From Antedon mediterranea (lineage: Eukaryota; Echinodermata; Crinoidea; Comatulida; Antedonidae): a stretch of DNA of 64,000 nt. The position numbers and the translations under genes are program-made. Every line of letters starts with the position of its first letter. Within the stretch, counting starts at the first letter, position 1. Positions 1-32,450 of this stretch are shown in pieces. The DNA lies in contig NC_092671.1 in assembly GCF_964355755.1 (NCBI RefSeq), positions 11,481,001 to 11,545,000 of the forward strand. The letters run 5' to 3'. Below the pieces are notes generated by a model, which was given only the letters and a program-made list of their open reading frames with translations, searched no databases and had not been told where the DNA came from.

Positions 1-298
1 CATCAAGACTTGTCAGGGAATCCGAACCATTGTGTGTAGTTGACATCAGTGTCGCAAATACACCGACGAGGAAGTCTGCAACTGCAAGATTTGCAATCAG
101 AACATTCTGACGTTTTCTGAGTTGTCGGATGCAACATAACATAAAAAATGTAATCATATTTGTAATGATTGCAACAATGCCAATTATAATTGTTAATATC
201 CTACAAACCTCAGTCACTGGGCTCATATTGAAAATAAATAAGTATTTGACATCAGAAAAAAATATTGGTTCATCGGTTGCATTCGAAGAGGAAGACAT
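1..298 (-). CDS. rhodopsin-family (class A) GPCR, N-terminal part, cut by window edge
   Basis: Reading the minus strand from the ATG at 298-296 gives an open frame to the window edge (99 codons). It begins MSSSSNATDEP with an N-glycosylation sequon at Asn6 and an extracellular N-terminus of about 30 residues. TM1 follows, containing the conserved Asn in IVAIITNMITFFML, then a basic first intracellular loop (RQLRKRQN) and TM2 with the class A signature NLAVADFLVG. An in-frame TAG lies two codons upstream of the ATG, which fixes the start. The family is clear from the TM1 Asn and the TM2 LAVAD motif; the ligand cannot be told from this piece. It is divergent to WDR7, about 2.7 kb away. Whether the gene has one exon or several cannot be seen here. 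Confidence 0.85.
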   Translation of the reverse strand, partial: MSSSSNATDEPIFFSDVKYLFIFNMSPVTEVCRILTIIIGIVAIITNMITFFMLCCIRQLRKRQNVLIANLAVADFLVGVFATLMSTTHNGSDSLTSLD

Positions 299-1980
299 GG
301 CCTAATATAGCCACATAAACTTTAGCGAGTCAAATTCACTTATCGATCCTTAGAAACTTATCTCCACCACTTAGATGCGTTCATTCATACTAACCAATGT
401 AAACGGACGCTTACGGATGTTTCAGGTAAAAAACGTCAATTTCATGAGCAAAGCTGCATGCAGCGAATCCACTTTGTTAAGGAAGAGAATTGCATCAAAT
501 CCACTTTGTTACTGAAGTATTCCATTGTTTTGTCTATATATACAGTATAACTGTAACATAAAACCTAGCTACCCTCATAAATGTGCATTTTCATAATATC
601 AAATTAACTGTATTTGTTTAACTTAAGGTCGGAACACAAAGCTATAACATTTTATGGCTACGTTCCATGATTCAACAGGAAAATCTAGGACAAATTTAAA
701 TTTGTCCTAGATTTTAAAATGTTTTAGATTCCAGACATTTGTGACTTTTTCATTGGGTGTGATAACAATGTATGATTTCAACATAATAAATTAGTAATTT
801 TAACAGCCGGAATGTATGATAGATAGTTGAAAAACAATTAGGAACATTGATTCTTCTGTAATTGTTTTATTATTTTTGATTTGATATCTGCTTTTTACAT
901 TTATTTTTGTTGGTGTTTTCTTTTGAGCACGTTTTTGTTACTGAAAAACAACTTTTAGTTGAGTTAAGTATCCGTGATTAAATAAAGCTTATTATTATTA
1001 TTATTATTATTATTCTATCGATTTTTTTCTTGTTGTTTGTAGAGGCTATTTGCAACTGTTGAGAAAAAAACAAACATGGATGTATTTATATAAATTAAAA
1101 CATAAATTGGATATTTTATATAAATTAAAACATAAATTAAATAAGATTAAAATATATATGAATCTTTTTCTTGATCTTTTCTTGTTATTTGTAGAGGCTA
1201 CTTGATTTAACTGTTGAGTAAAAAAACATGTTAGGGCCTATAGGCTACTGTATATAGTGTAAAATACGATATAATTTACAGACACATAATAAAAGCTATA
1301 GGCTAACTACAGCAGCAGTTTTTTGTTTGTTTTTATCAAACACAGTGAAATACAAAACAATTGGCACAATGACACGAACAATAGAAGCCTCACAACCCAA
1401 CCCAACATATTGACTAACACCCCTATAAATAATAATGGAATAGTCCTATATTCAATACATGCCGAAAACTCAGGTTGATCCGAATAAAGTATTTTGGCAA
1501 ACGACTAATAAACAACATATATTTTCCAAAGCGAATATTACAAATTATAAGTACAATTTTTCAAATCATCCCCTGATGAAATTAATTGATGTATATTTGG
1601 CGCCCTCTGGATAAGTCACCTGCTTAATATATTAATGTTGCCGAGCCTTTTTTTGCAAAACAAGAAAAATGAGTTCGTAAATTAACAATAAAATAGTTTT
1701 TTTTTGTCGAGGTATAGTGCATTTATTTTATCATATAAGGTAGAATGAATGTAAAACTACCTATTTAAAGTGTTTTTTAGCATATATGTATTTCCTATTT
1801 CGTGTTGTAAGCCTAGCTAGCCAGGCACCGGGCCTAGGCTAGGCCTAGCCGTACACTCTAGGTCTGGGCCAGGGGCCTTGGCTAGCTAGGGCGGCTAGGC
1901 CAGGGTGGTAGGCTAGGTATACCTAGGCCTAGTACTGTACGTAGATCCCTACTCAATACTGTACTTTGCACCTCAATCTC
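299..1980. other. intergenic, AT-rich, with repeat debris
   Basis: No gene is supported. A LINE-like 3' tail (AATAAAGCTT followed by TTA repeats) is at about 983-1015. A roughly 60-bp segment containing CTTGTTGTTTGTAGAGGCTA at about 1020-1080 recurs imperfectly near 1165-1230, and a short AT repeat (TATATAAATTAAAACATAAA) occurs twice at 1088-1140. A dense cluster of the palindromes AGGCCTA, GCCTAGGC and CTAGCTAG lies at 1808-1933. Confidence 0.5.
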
Positions 1981-2891
1981 GAGTTTAGGCGCTAGTTCCG
2001 TTTCGCACCTGTCGTTTATTTCGACTCAAAATTGGTTAAGTAACTTTATCGTGAGTACCACACCTTTAGAATTAGGCCTCAAAAATACTTTTACGAAGGA
2101 GATCACACAAAAAGTAAAAAGTAAATCCTTTAAATTGATGAATTTACAGACGTGTTTCTCGCACATCAGTTCGTGAATTTCGCATACTCCATGTTCAATG
2201 GGGATTGTTGTTTCTATGGAGCGCCAAAAGAGCAATCATAATAGAGGGCTAAAAACTCAGTAAATTTCGTATATTTAATGCATTTATTGGTGAAAATTAC
2301 GTTCAATTTTATCATATTTTGTCAATGTCAATGCAACAAAAATATTACTGTTGATACTGTACATGGTTTTTGCAGGAGCTTTTAGGAATGAAAATCGACA
2401 AATTCATCATCATATTACATGTACTGTAGGGGTATACCTTAATCTAAATAATGTGCGTCTTAGTCTTACTCTTAGGCCTAGGGTTGGTTGCTATTTGAAA
2501 ACAGCAAATTATTAGCAGTAAAATGTTACAGCATTTTTATTGACAAAATATATTAAAATTAAACGTGTATTTCAATAGTAAATGCATTAAAAGAAGACGC
2601 ATTCCACTGAGGTTTTAACCATCTATTGTTGTTGCTCTTTTGGCGCTCCATAGAAACGAAAATATTGAACTTCGAGTATGCTAAATTCGCGGCGAACGGC
2701 ATGCGAGAAACATGTCTGTAAAATCATCAATTTAAGGATTTATTTGTTACTTTTTGTGTGATTCTTCTTCATAAAAGTACTTATGAGGCCCAATTTTAAG
2801 GTGTGGTATACACAATAAGTTGCTTAACAATTTGGAGTCAAAAGGAAGTCGAAATAAAAACAGGTGCGAAACGGAACTAGCGCCCGAGTTT
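1981..2891. repeat. long inverted repeat (foldback-type element)
   Basis: The left arm (about 1981-2262) and the right arm (about 2603-2891) are diverged reverse complements around a loop of about 340 bp. Landmarks are GCGCTAGTTCCGTTTCGCACC on the left against GGTGCGAAACGGAACTAGCG on the right, and CTATGGAGCGCCAAAAGAGC against GCTCTTTTGGCGCTCCATAG. No transposase ORF is present, so it looks like a non-autonomous foldback or MITE-like element about 150 bp upstream of the first coding exon of WDR7. Confidence 0.8.
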
Positions 2892-3024
2892 ATACCAACA
2901 ACGAACATCCACCCCTTTTTTTGCATATTCATAAATTAATATAATAGGCCTACCCAGTCATAACTATTCATACTGTATTTTTTTGCTACATATTCATAAC
3001 AATTCCACCTTTCCCTCTAGGTGA

Positions 3025-22150
<19,126 letters not shown>

Positions 22151-25100
22151 GTTGGTAAGTAGTTTTATATTAGTAAGAGAATACATACATACAGATTTTT
22201 TGTATTATTTCCAAACATGATTATAGCTGACAATATAAAAATCAGCATAGTTTTGATCCACTGCCAGCCTGCAAAAACTACTGATTTACATGCCATACTA
22301 ATTTTTTTCGTAACCCCTGATTTATATGTCTGTTTCTAACTGCTTGAAAAATGCTTTTTTACATTTTAAAAATACAACAACAATCAACAACTGCATTTTT
22401 AATTCTTTTTCTTTATAAACTTACAAACAGTTAATGCCAATTTACATGGAAACCGGGTAGTTTGTCTCACATAGGACATATCCTTAGCGGAAACCGCCCT
22501 TCCGCTCCACGTTTTGTGTAAATGGTCATAAGGAATAACATAGATTCTATTCTAATTTTTATTTCCGTTACCGCTCGTTTTTTAGCCTTTACAGTTGATG
22601 ATAAGTAAATCCTGCCTGTGAGGAGTTACTCTTGGAGGATATGTTGAAATTAAAAATGGTTAGTTACTATATTTTGAAAGGATTCTTAACGACCTTTTTA
22701 CCACCCCCAGTTTTAATTAGCAATCTTGTCCCTGTTAGCTAAATGTCTGATTCGTTTTAAGCATCAGGTAACTACTTGCAGACATCTATGTCACTTCACT
22801 TCCTCACATCAATACTCTAGAGACAATCTGACAGCAAGCTAAAAGCCTAGCTTAATTGTTTTCATTTGTTTTGTGTGTTTTGGTGTTTTGGCTAGACTCT
22901 GCTTCCTTGCACATATTATAATGAGCGATCTGATGACCTCCCCCCCCCCCCCCATGCCCCTTGCAGATCTCATCCAGGTAAACCACCTTTACACTTCAAG
23001 GAACCATCAATATTAATGCTCCTTCTTCTTTCATACCGACACCTAGCCCCTTCCCTTCTTGTAGTATCAACCTTTTAATCATAGAGGAATTAAAACAATC
23101 ATCTCCCTTAATATTATGCTCTGTCAGTGGAATGAACAACCTAGAATACACAGTGCCATACCAGATACTATTAAATAAGATAAATGTGGGAGTCTAGCCA
23201 GCTCTGCATGTGTTCAGTGATGACAAATGAGTCACAAATATTACTTATTTCATTATTTGTTTCATATCATACTCAACAAGTTAAACAGTACAGCAATGTC
23301 AAATAGTTGCTGTCCTTTTTGTGTATGACTGTTTCAAAGTCTTGTTTAATATATTTTGCACATAGCATTTAGGCCTATGTTGGTTTTTTCATGGTAGAAA
23401 CCATCAAACAATTTTTTCAACATCCACACTGTCCTATCTATTAATTGATAATTGACAAGATCATCTAAGTTTAATTTCTAAAATTAGACTGTCTGACGTA
23501 CGATTGATATTATCAATTTTCTTAAACTTATTTTGGTATGCATTACATCATTTCTTATATATATGCCAAGACATTCTCAGCTGGGCTATATCAATACGTA
23601 GACTATTTAATTAATTGGCTAGACAGTAATTGAATTAATTTTCAGTTTAAATTTGTAATTTATTTATTTTGAGATAATATACACACTGGAATGAAAAGTA
23701 CTATATAATGGTTTATTTATTTCTTTAGTTTTTAGACAATATTTATAATCAGACAAATGCCATTATTAGTTGTTAGTTTCTGATATAACAAATATTCTTT
23801 TCATCCACATTGTGTATTAAATTTTAATTCTTTTTTATACCCTTCCAAAATTAGACTAAATTAGCCTTTATAGAAAATGTTTGATATTTTATTAGTGATT
23901 TTCTATATTGACTGTTTTCTGCATGTACGTATATTGTTATTATCTCTGCAGTGTATATAAGAGGAATTTCTAATGTATTTTTATATTGGACCAAATAAAG
24001 AATATATATAAATCCAAAGGCAAATTACTGAAAAAAATGCTAAAAAGCTAAATCAAAACGATAAAGTAAACAGCCAGAAAAATTAGCAGAGCTTTATATA
24101 TATATATACTGTATATATAATATAGAAATTGTTTACTAAAAGAACAATGTCTAAAGTAGAAGAATACACAATGTTTTTGAATTTGTGTAGGAAGTTAAAT
24201 AATGACGTCAAAAACACCCAATTGAAAATATGGGTATTAATAGTTCCCTCAGGACTTTAATTTGTATGAACAACAGGATAATTATACAATTTGGTCTCTG
24301 GCTGTATCTTACCTCCTGGGTCTTCGATATTTTACAAATTGCTATGTGATTTTTTTATTTGAATGCCTACAAAAATCACATGAAAAGTCTGCAATAGGAC
24401 TTGAAATGAATAGCACCTTTGAGACTAACACTGGAATGTGAAGTACTTGACATTTAAAGTCACTCATATTTTGAATTACATTATGAATTATTTTGCACAT
24501 TCGAACTCCAGACTTTCAAAGTACTTTTTTGAAGAACGAGACAATGTTTTTCAGACTGAAAAGTTGATAATATTTTGTGACTTATTTCCACTTAAATTTG
24601 AGTTGATTTAAAGTATATTGATAATATTTTGTAACTTATTTCCACTTAAATTTGAGTTGATATAAAGTATATTGATAATATTTTGTGACTTATTTCCACT
24701 TAAATTTGAATTGATATAAAGTATATTGATAATATTTTGTGACTTATTTCCACTTAAATTTGAGTTGTTATAAAGTATATTGATAATATTCTGCAGTTTA
24801 TAGTTAATAAGGTTTTTTTTTTACAAAGAAATTTGTAACATTTTTTAGTAGGATACTGTTATAACTACAGTACTACAAAGTATATTTGTCCGATGTTTTT
24901 CCCTACTCTGAGATAAATTAACAATTTGTAAGGCTAGCCTAATCATGTACCTAAAATTATATGGCCAATTATAAGGATTTGTATGGGTTGGAATGGGAAG
25001 GTTCATAACATAAATCAAACATTTGAATCACTCAGATAATGCATTAATATTTTGCATAAAATTAGATTACATACGTTAGCATAATCCTTGACCCTGAGAA

Positions 25101-25369
25101 GAAACTTCAAAGTCTGTGTTGCATCCTGGAACTCAACTTTAAAGTTAACAAAAAGTGAAAGATTACTGTTAGAAATGTTGTTATGAAATTAATAAAGATA
25201 TTATCTGTTTGTAAATTGGTTAATATCTACCCTAATCATGTACTCAACTGTAAGTAATACTCATTTTGAACATATTTCTTATTCAATCAATGTAAATAAA
25301 ATGTATCAATTTTGAGATAAGAAGTATCTACATTTTTGTAATGTATAATCACATATGGAATATTTGGTC
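22151..25369. other. WDR7 3' flank, no gene seen
   Basis: Probably contains the WDR7 3' UTR (AATAAA at 23994). A C homopolymer is at about 22939-22954. A 54-bp tandem repeat is listed separately. Otherwise AT-rich sequence without supported genes. Confidence 0.5.
24565..24795. repeat. 54-bp tandem repeat, about four copies
   Basis: The unit begins GATAATATTTTGTGACTTAT and includes TTCCACTTAAATTTGAGTTG. Four nearly identical units and a partial fifth follow one another. Confidence 0.9.
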
Positions 25370-25495
25370 CAGTCTCATAGATAAATTCTGTATACAGTGT
25401 CACATGTATCACATGCGTGTATTATGTTGTCATGGTTAGATACAGACTTCCCACGTGATGCATATGTGACGCTGTATTACAGAATCTGCCTAATA
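25370..25495. repeat. MITE-4 copy 1
   Basis: The inverted ends ATTCTGTATACAGTGTCACA and TGTGACGCTGTATTACAGAAT bracket about 110 bp. A related copy is at 32275-32405. Confidence 0.65.
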
Positions 25496-25605
25496 CTGTA
25501 TACATACACTATTGAATAGAAATCTTTTTTGGTGGAGAAATATAAATTTTTTTTAGGTTTACTTGATTCTTTGATTTGTCTTAAAGCTTGTCTTGCCACA
25601 TGATT

Positions 25606-27590
25606 TGATTTGATTTGATTTATTTCGGCATCAGTACATAAAATATCACAGACATACAATTAAAATTGGCAAATATAAAAAGACCAATATAAAACAAGGA
25701 TGCCAAGGATAACTCATAAAAGTCCTCTACGGACTTGTTTCCAATGAGGTCCTTTGAGAGAACAGCAAAAAAGACAAACAAAGCAACAATAAAAATTACA
25801 AAAAACAGCAAAAAGGACAATCGAAAAAAGAAGAAGCGCTAATTAAATAGTTTCTAGAGCTAGTGAACGTTCCTGTAGATACTTTTTAACTTTACTTTTA
25901 AAACAACAAACAGTTTGTGATTCCTTAATGTTAATTGGTAAATTATTCCATTCTTTAATAGCATTGTAAAAAAAGGTCACATGTGCCATTGGCTTGATAG
26001 TTGGGATTCTAAAATTAAAATTGCATCCCCTAGTATTGTAATTATGACTGTCTGAAATTCTAATAAAACGATTGCATAAATAAGGTGGACAACAATGATT
26101 AAATATTTTAAAAACATGACAGACTCTAAGAAATTCGACACGGTCTTGGACTTTTAACATACCAACGTCGTTTAGCTGAGATTGACCAACATGAGATCGG
26201 GGACCTAACTTTTTTATAAAACGAACCATTTTGTTTTGAGTCGTTTGTAATTTTGATTTTAAATTTTTATTTACCGTAGAAGACCATGAGCAAACCGAAT
26301 AATCGAACATCGGTTGGATTAAAGCAAAACTAAGAATTTTGCGACAATGTGAATTAAGAAATGATGATTGTCGGTACAGAAATTTCAGTCTGCCGTTTGC
26401 TTTGTTTATAACAGAGCGGGCAATGACGTCACCTGATACATTTTGGTCAATCTCAATACCTAGATATTTGATAGATTTTGATCCATTTATAGTCGTTCCA
26501 AAGCAATCAATATAGAATTCGTTTACTTTGCTTAATCTACGTTTAGAACCAAACAGGATGCATTCGGTCTTACCCATATGAAGCGAAAGTTGATTGTCGA
26601 TCAGCCAATTATTGCATGATACGAGATTGTTTTGGAGTTTAGATTGGATTGCGATTGGATCTTTATGGGAGTAAAAAAATTGCACAATCGTCAGCGTACA
26701 AAACAACTTTACAATCACTTTCGATACTAGATGGTAGGTCATTCACGTAAATAAGAAACAAGAGAGGACCCAAAAGGCTACCCTGGGGGACTCCACATCC
26801 AATCTCAATAGAGTTCGATTTGGTACCTTTAATATCGACAATCTGATTTCGCCCAGACAGGTACGCTTGAAACCAACCGATAGACCGGCATCCTAGATAC
26901 TTAAGTTTTTTACACAAAATATCATGATTGACCGAGTCAAAGGCCTTTTGGACATCGAGTAAAACCATACCCGTAAATAAACCATTTGACATTTGAACTC
27001 TAAGGTGATCTCTAAGATGGATAAGACATGTGTCGGTAGAAAATGATCTACGAAAACCGGATTGATGATCGTAGATAAGTTGATTCCTTTCAAGGTAATC
27101 GGAAACTTGTATATATACCACCTTCTCCAGAATTTTTGAAACTGAGGAGAGAATGCTTATAGGTCTGTAATTGTTAGCCTCAGTTCTGGAATTCTTTTTA
27201 TGAAGGGGCGTGACTTTTGCGAGTTTAAAATCCGAGGGAATACGTTCGTATTTAATGGAGAGGTTAATTATATGTGTTATTGGTATTTTAATATTAGGAG
27301 CTCCGTCTCTAAGAAATTTTGCAGGAATCTGATCAAGGCCTACACTTTTAGATGGGTTGAGATTTCTCAATTCCTCTTCGATAAGGCTCTCATCAATTTC
27401 TTCGAGAGAAAAACCAGAAACATGTTTGATTTTGCTATTATAGTAATTTTTAAAGGCATTCGAACCCACACTAAAAAGGTTACTGGGAGAAGGCAATTTC
27501 TTCATTAAATCGGAAGCAATATTTGCGAAGTAATGCTTATCTTTTGATTCTTACGTCTGTTGGCTTCAGACATATAGCACTGTACAGTAG
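25606..27590 (-). mobile_element. CR1/jockey-group LINE, 5'-truncated
   Basis: The minus strand encodes a reverse transcriptase in two overlapping frames (27505-26663 and 26742-25843), with further coding upstream of 27505 (KDKHYFANIASDLM). Visible RT blocks are NPSKSVGLDQIPAKFL, NNYRPISILSSVSKILEKVV, GFRRSFSTDTCL, LLDVQKAFDSVNH, GVPQGSLLGPLLFLIYVNDL and YADDCAIF. The C-terminal part (MVRFIKKLGPRS, FYNAIKEWNNLP) is typical of the group. One extra T in a T run just after YADDCAIF shifts the frame. The endonuclease domain is absent. The 3' end reads ATGCCGAAATAAATC followed by AAATC repeats (25606-25625), so the true tail is present. It is a dead copy. Confidence 0.92.
25843..27505 (-). pseudogene. 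LINE reverse transcriptase ORF with one frameshift
   Basis: The two reading frames meet near 26665-26675, where the homopolymer TTTTTTT is one base too long for YADDCAIF to continue into YSHKDP. With that base removed the RT palm, thumb and C-terminal regions are otherwise open for about 550 codons, which implies fairly recent insertion. Confidence 0.85.
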
Positions 27591-30500
27591 TAATTGGGCA
27601 ATTTCTTTTTATAGTCTCAAATTCATTGCCTGTTTGAATTATATTCATATTGTAGATAAAGCTTACTGAATGAAGATATATACCCATAATGCAAATATAC
27701 AATATTCAACTTTTGTCATATCAATATCGCTTAAGTTGTTAACTACAAATTCACTTTTTTTACTCCATCAACTCGCCATGATATTGCAGAAACTAAAGAT
27801 TTCTTTATTGCCATATAAATCATGAACAAAGCTTATTGATGACACACTTACTATCTTTTAACTTCCGTCACAAAATAAATACCGTTGTCACGTACGTTTG
27901 TCGTCGTACAGTGGTACAAAATACTAATGTATTTATTCAAAGACTATCCTTTGAGAGTTTCTTTGTCACATGTGGGCGACTCTTTAAAGTTACAATTTTC
28001 AGGCCTGTCAATATGCTCTCTTTCTAAAATCCAAATCGACTTTTGTGACTGAGTTCAGCAAGAGTAGGCTACAGTATAGTGTGAAAAGTTTTTTTTATCA
28101 CTATTGTATTAACACTGTTTAAAATAAATTAAATCAAAATTGATGATACTAAGGCAAATATGTGATTATCAAAATACAGATATGGTAGTTAATTTACCAC
28201 AATTTATATAAATGAATCACTAAAATGTTATCGTTAAATGATTTATATTAATCAATCAAGTTATTCATAAATCAAATTGAAAAGATAAATTGTTATTTTT
28301 TAAATAATATTCAGGAAAAAATGTAAAAGGTTAAAGCAAAATAAGGAGAGAAAGAATAATTACAAATTTTTTAATAATAACTTATTAGCCTATGTCTTAT
28401 CTTTTTTTAACAGAAATCTTAATTTTATTATTTAAATTATGCTTATTCATTTATTTGCAGAACATTTTCAATTTTCCCATACATACAGTTTTCCTCAACT
28501 AGTTTCTTTACATCCAAACATGTGCATGCATGTGGAGCTGTGATATGTCCAACCAAGTCAGCATGACAAATAAAAATGTAACATATCCTATCACCAGGAT
28601 CTGCAGTACATGTTTATGCCTGTTAGTTCAGCCTATTAACTTTTTATGAAATATGATACACTTTGGACAATACCAGCTGTATTTCAAATTACTGATGATC
28701 TTAATATCTCATCCTTCTTTATAAAACTTAATATTAAGTTAACCATATTGGTGCCTGCTGGAAATTAAGCCTGCAGAATTGCAACACAGCTTGTTAGATA
28801 TAAAATTTAATTTAAAATATGAGAGATAACCTGTATGATTTAACCCATGGGGTAATATAATTGATTAACCTCCGCATGATATAAAGGTACGGTAACCTTT
28901 TTCTTGGCACACTGAAAAAGTCTTTGAATATGAAGTCATTGTATTTCAGCATCCCTATACTGAACTTAATAGACAACACAGCATAACAATAGTTTATACC
29001 AATTCAGAAACAAATCATCTAAGCATTGGCATTATGTGGTAGGGTGGCCATTTCCACACAGCCTTATATCCTCCCTAGTATCTTTCAACCAGGTGTTCAA
29101 TTACAGCTGAGTGGACAGGGAGTCATTCTTCTTGGGAGTTGAACCTGTGCCTTTCTGTATGATAGTCAAGTCCACTCAAGACCACTCAGCCACCAACATT
29201 CAAATAAGAATAATATAATACTTGAATGACAGATTTTCTTTTGAGTAAAAATATGCAATGGAATACACCAAATGTTTTATTTATTATTTTGACATCCTCC
29301 TATTAATCACTTAGCTATAAAGTACTAGAAAAAGTACTATGTAGTATATCAGATCATGAGAAACTTTTCACATGTTGTCTGGTAATAATCATATTTGTCA
29401 TGATGTTATTTTCTTATAGAAATGCTATGAATGATTGACATGTGTCAGATGTTGATTAAGTTGACATATATTGGGAATTACTGTCTCAATGCAGCAACGC
29501 TTTCCTTCTGCAGTAACACTACTTACGCTGCGACACTAGTGTCCCACTTAAGTAACACTACATTAACAGGTATGTAGTGACACTAGTGGCGCACTGCAGT
29601 AAATTAACAGCAACACTGTTTTGTTTCGGAGCTATTCAGAACTGTATTTCGTCAATTTAGATTCATTGTTCATCCAACTCCTAAATCAAATGTATGCTAC
29701 TATCTCAATGCACTGTATTTACTATACTCATAGCAGTGACACTACCATCGCCTGTCTACTACCTAAACACTTTACAGTAAGACACAATCTGATATTGTTG
29801 ATTAACTAGTTTGATATTTCGTATTGTCTTCTAAAAACATGTAAAAATCAGTATGTTCAGATACACAAAGTTTATTTATAAACAACATAGAATACCAAAC
29901 TTGATGTTCTCGTCACTTTGTGAGCCTCATACTGAAAGTCTTAGTGGGCCAAAAATATGCTTATTTATATAGGAGAATAATGATGATAATAGAACTATCT
30001 GATTCCAAAGTAAAATATAAAGTTGCGATATTAAAAGAAATACAGAACGTTTCTATGCACTATTTAATGGATTTATTGAATATGGTTATATTCTTTCTTA
30101 TTTCCTTTCTTTAATTGTTGAATTTAGTCCAATACTATGAAAGTTATACATAATACAGATACACATATTTAAGGAATGGTGTTAATGTTAATACATGCAA
30201 AGGCAAGTTACTGGAGAAGAAAAAATGATATATTGGATTCCTAATTGATTGTAATTGGTTCATATATGTGTTTCATGGAACATTTTTTTCTTAATGTACT
30301 AAATCGTTTAATGAACTCAAGTTCAAAATTATGAACTCACCATTCCAACTACAAGCTTTCAACTTTGTTTCTTTTTATACATATAATCTGTGTTTTCACT
30401 TAAATCTATAAGATTATTGGCTCCAATGTTGGTTTCAGAAAAAAATACCAAAAATATCATAGATATACTATAACTACTAGAGTGTATACTACAAGTCAAG

Positions 30501-30659
30501 AATCATAGTGAGTCACTATGTTTGGTTTAAAGCCAATCTATTGAAGCTCATTGGATAGTACAGTAATGTTTTTGAAAAAAAATAGAAAGTTGGTCAGGGA
30601 CTAAAAGTAAACTAATGTATTAACAATCTTACTATTAAATCTACGAATTAAGTCTATAC
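27591..30659. other. intergenic, AT-rich; one SINE-like piece
   Basis: No supported gene. A tRNA-derived SINE fragment is listed at 29036-29195. Around 29455-29785 there are repeated AGTAACACTAC / GACACTAGTG motifs that I cannot classify. Confidence 0.4.
29036..29195 (-). repeat. tRNA-derived SINE fragment (second type)
   Basis: On the minus strand GGTGGCTGAGTGGTCTTGAG gives a tRNA A-box-like start and GGTTCAACTCCC a B-box about 50 bp on. The spacing and motifs resemble a tRNA-Ser/Leu head; the rest is unlike the SINE at 34665. Confidence 0.55.
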
Positions 30660-31217
30660 TTAAAGATGTATTGTCCCTTGAAACACAAAAAAATTAAAGT
30701 CAAAATATAATAAATTTGTATTGGCCATATCAAAGTAATATTAAAGTTATTTACTTTAAGTCGAAAATTCGAGCCAAAAACAACAATTTTACGTAATTAT
30801 CAGCTAAATTAATTTGATTACATTTCGTCTGGAAAATAGTCGCGAGCAAAAGTAAACAAAGATTTTAAACCATGAGTATACATTATGCATGATGCTAATT
30901 AGTATTGTTTACAACTCGTCACGGTTGAGAAGTGTGTTTTCACACAGATCGCGAGGAAGTTTTATGGTTATGATACAGAGTAGCCAAATAAGCGCATTGC
31001 ATTATAAGATATGTTTTGATCGAAAACTTTGACTGGAAGTCAAAGTTATTTTTTGAACCAAAAAACGTCTGTATTTCAGTTAAATGATTTTTTTTTCGAC
31101 TAATTTTTTTTGGTGAAAGTTAATAACTATTATGATACTTCAAAATGACCCACTTTTTTTCGAAATCTTTTTATTTTAATTTTTTTGGAATTTGACAAAG
31201 GGACAATACATCTTTAA
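30660..31217. repeat. MITE-3 copy 1 (558 bp, TTAAAG ends)
   Basis: Perfect inverted ends TTAAAGATGTATTGTCCC and GGGACAATACATCTTTAA. The interior contains CGTCACGGTTGAGAAGTG, GATCGCGAGGAAGTTTTATG and TTTGATCGAAAACTTTGACT. The second half is repeated at 51239-51598. Confidence 0.85.
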
Positions 31218-31649
31218 CTGCATGTAAGTTAGTTTCAGTTGTTAAAAGCATAACAATGATAATAGTATTTATTTAAATGTTGTATAATGTTATAAAAAAA
31301 AGAAGGAAATATGACGTGTATTAATTGTGGTAGATGTACAATTAATGTGTAAGAATAAATGAATTTAGGTATAAACAATAAATATAAATGCCGGTGCAAT
31401 AAAGAAAATATGAAAACATAACGTCAGAATTATTGGTATCATGTTGTGTTTATCATATCTACTTTCAATAACAATCACATACATACATTGCTTTAATAGT
31501 TGATACTTTTCTACGATGTTTGAAACATTGCTTTCGCAATTTGATTGCCCCAGGAAACCTCCCCCACATCCTAAATCAAAGCACTTTACTTGATATTCCA
31601 TTTTTTTTTTCGAAATTGACTTACACCATCATGCGCAAATTGACGTTAA

Positions 31650-31825
31650 GGTTTTTAATTGTATTTTTGGCGATACTTGAATTCCATAACATTATACTTT
31701 TTTGTCTTTTAACGTGTTTAGCATAAAGTACGTCGCGTCTTAGCAATTGTACGTTGTTAGTATTTGAATTGTATTTTTGGCGATGTTTGCCTTCCATAAC
31801 ATTATACTTTTGTTTGCCTTTTAAC
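31650..31825. repeat. direct repeat of about 65 bp
   Basis: AATTGTATTTTTGGCGAT, then CTTGAATTCCATAACATTAT or its variant, then CTTTTAACGT, occur at about 31657-31722 and 31766-31830. The minus-strand ORF across them shows the same repeat and is not considered a gene. Confidence 0.6.
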
Positions 31826-32274
31826 GTCTGAAAACCATCATTGGTATAAACGTGTTTAATAGTGACAGGCGGGTTGACTGAACCTGCTTGTGTGGACAGA
31901 CAGTTCTTATTTAAAGACCTAACAAAAGCCCGAGAGAGAATCAAGTATCTATTCATAATTCCCATGGTTTGCAAAGTTATACCCGAAAGTCAAATCATTG
32001 TTTTTAAAAACGACTAAATTTAAAAAATAAACACGATGACCAGTCAGTGATATGTTAAGTTCAGATCCCAACGGGAATGAAAGATACAATCATTCTCTTC
32101 TATTTATGATTGGTATGAGTCCACAATCCCATCGGCTGCTTTTTTTTTATTCTGTTCTATTATATTTTTTATATGAATCTTGATGTTTTACAAGCTCCTG
32201 AAATTTCTTCTTTTGGAGATAATAAAATATGTCTTGTCAAACTCCCAATTCTATGTACTGTATCTCCAAATTTA

Positions 32275-32405
32275 TAGTCCAGTATGTCATAGACAAATGC
32301 TAGTGCCACATGTGTCACATGGACGCCATTACGTTAAGGTTAGAGTTAGGCATGGCCTATTTATACAGGCCCATGCGATACATGTGTGACACTGTATTGC
32401 AGAAT
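32275..32405. repeat. MITE-4 copy 2
   Basis: Inner inverted blocks CCACATGTGTCACATGG and CCATGCGATACATGTGTGAC, with the right end CACTGTATTGCAGAAT as in copy 1. Confidence 0.6.
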
Positions 32406-32450
32406 ATGATACTAGACAAACATTATAGATTCGTCTACTAATCTAGTCTT

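Noticed and set aside
27200-27508. Plus-strand 102-codon frame
   Set aside because: Antisense of the LINE reverse transcriptase.
31621-31974. Minus-strand 117-codon frame
   Set aside because: It contains a 65-bp direct repeat and no family features; judged non-coding.
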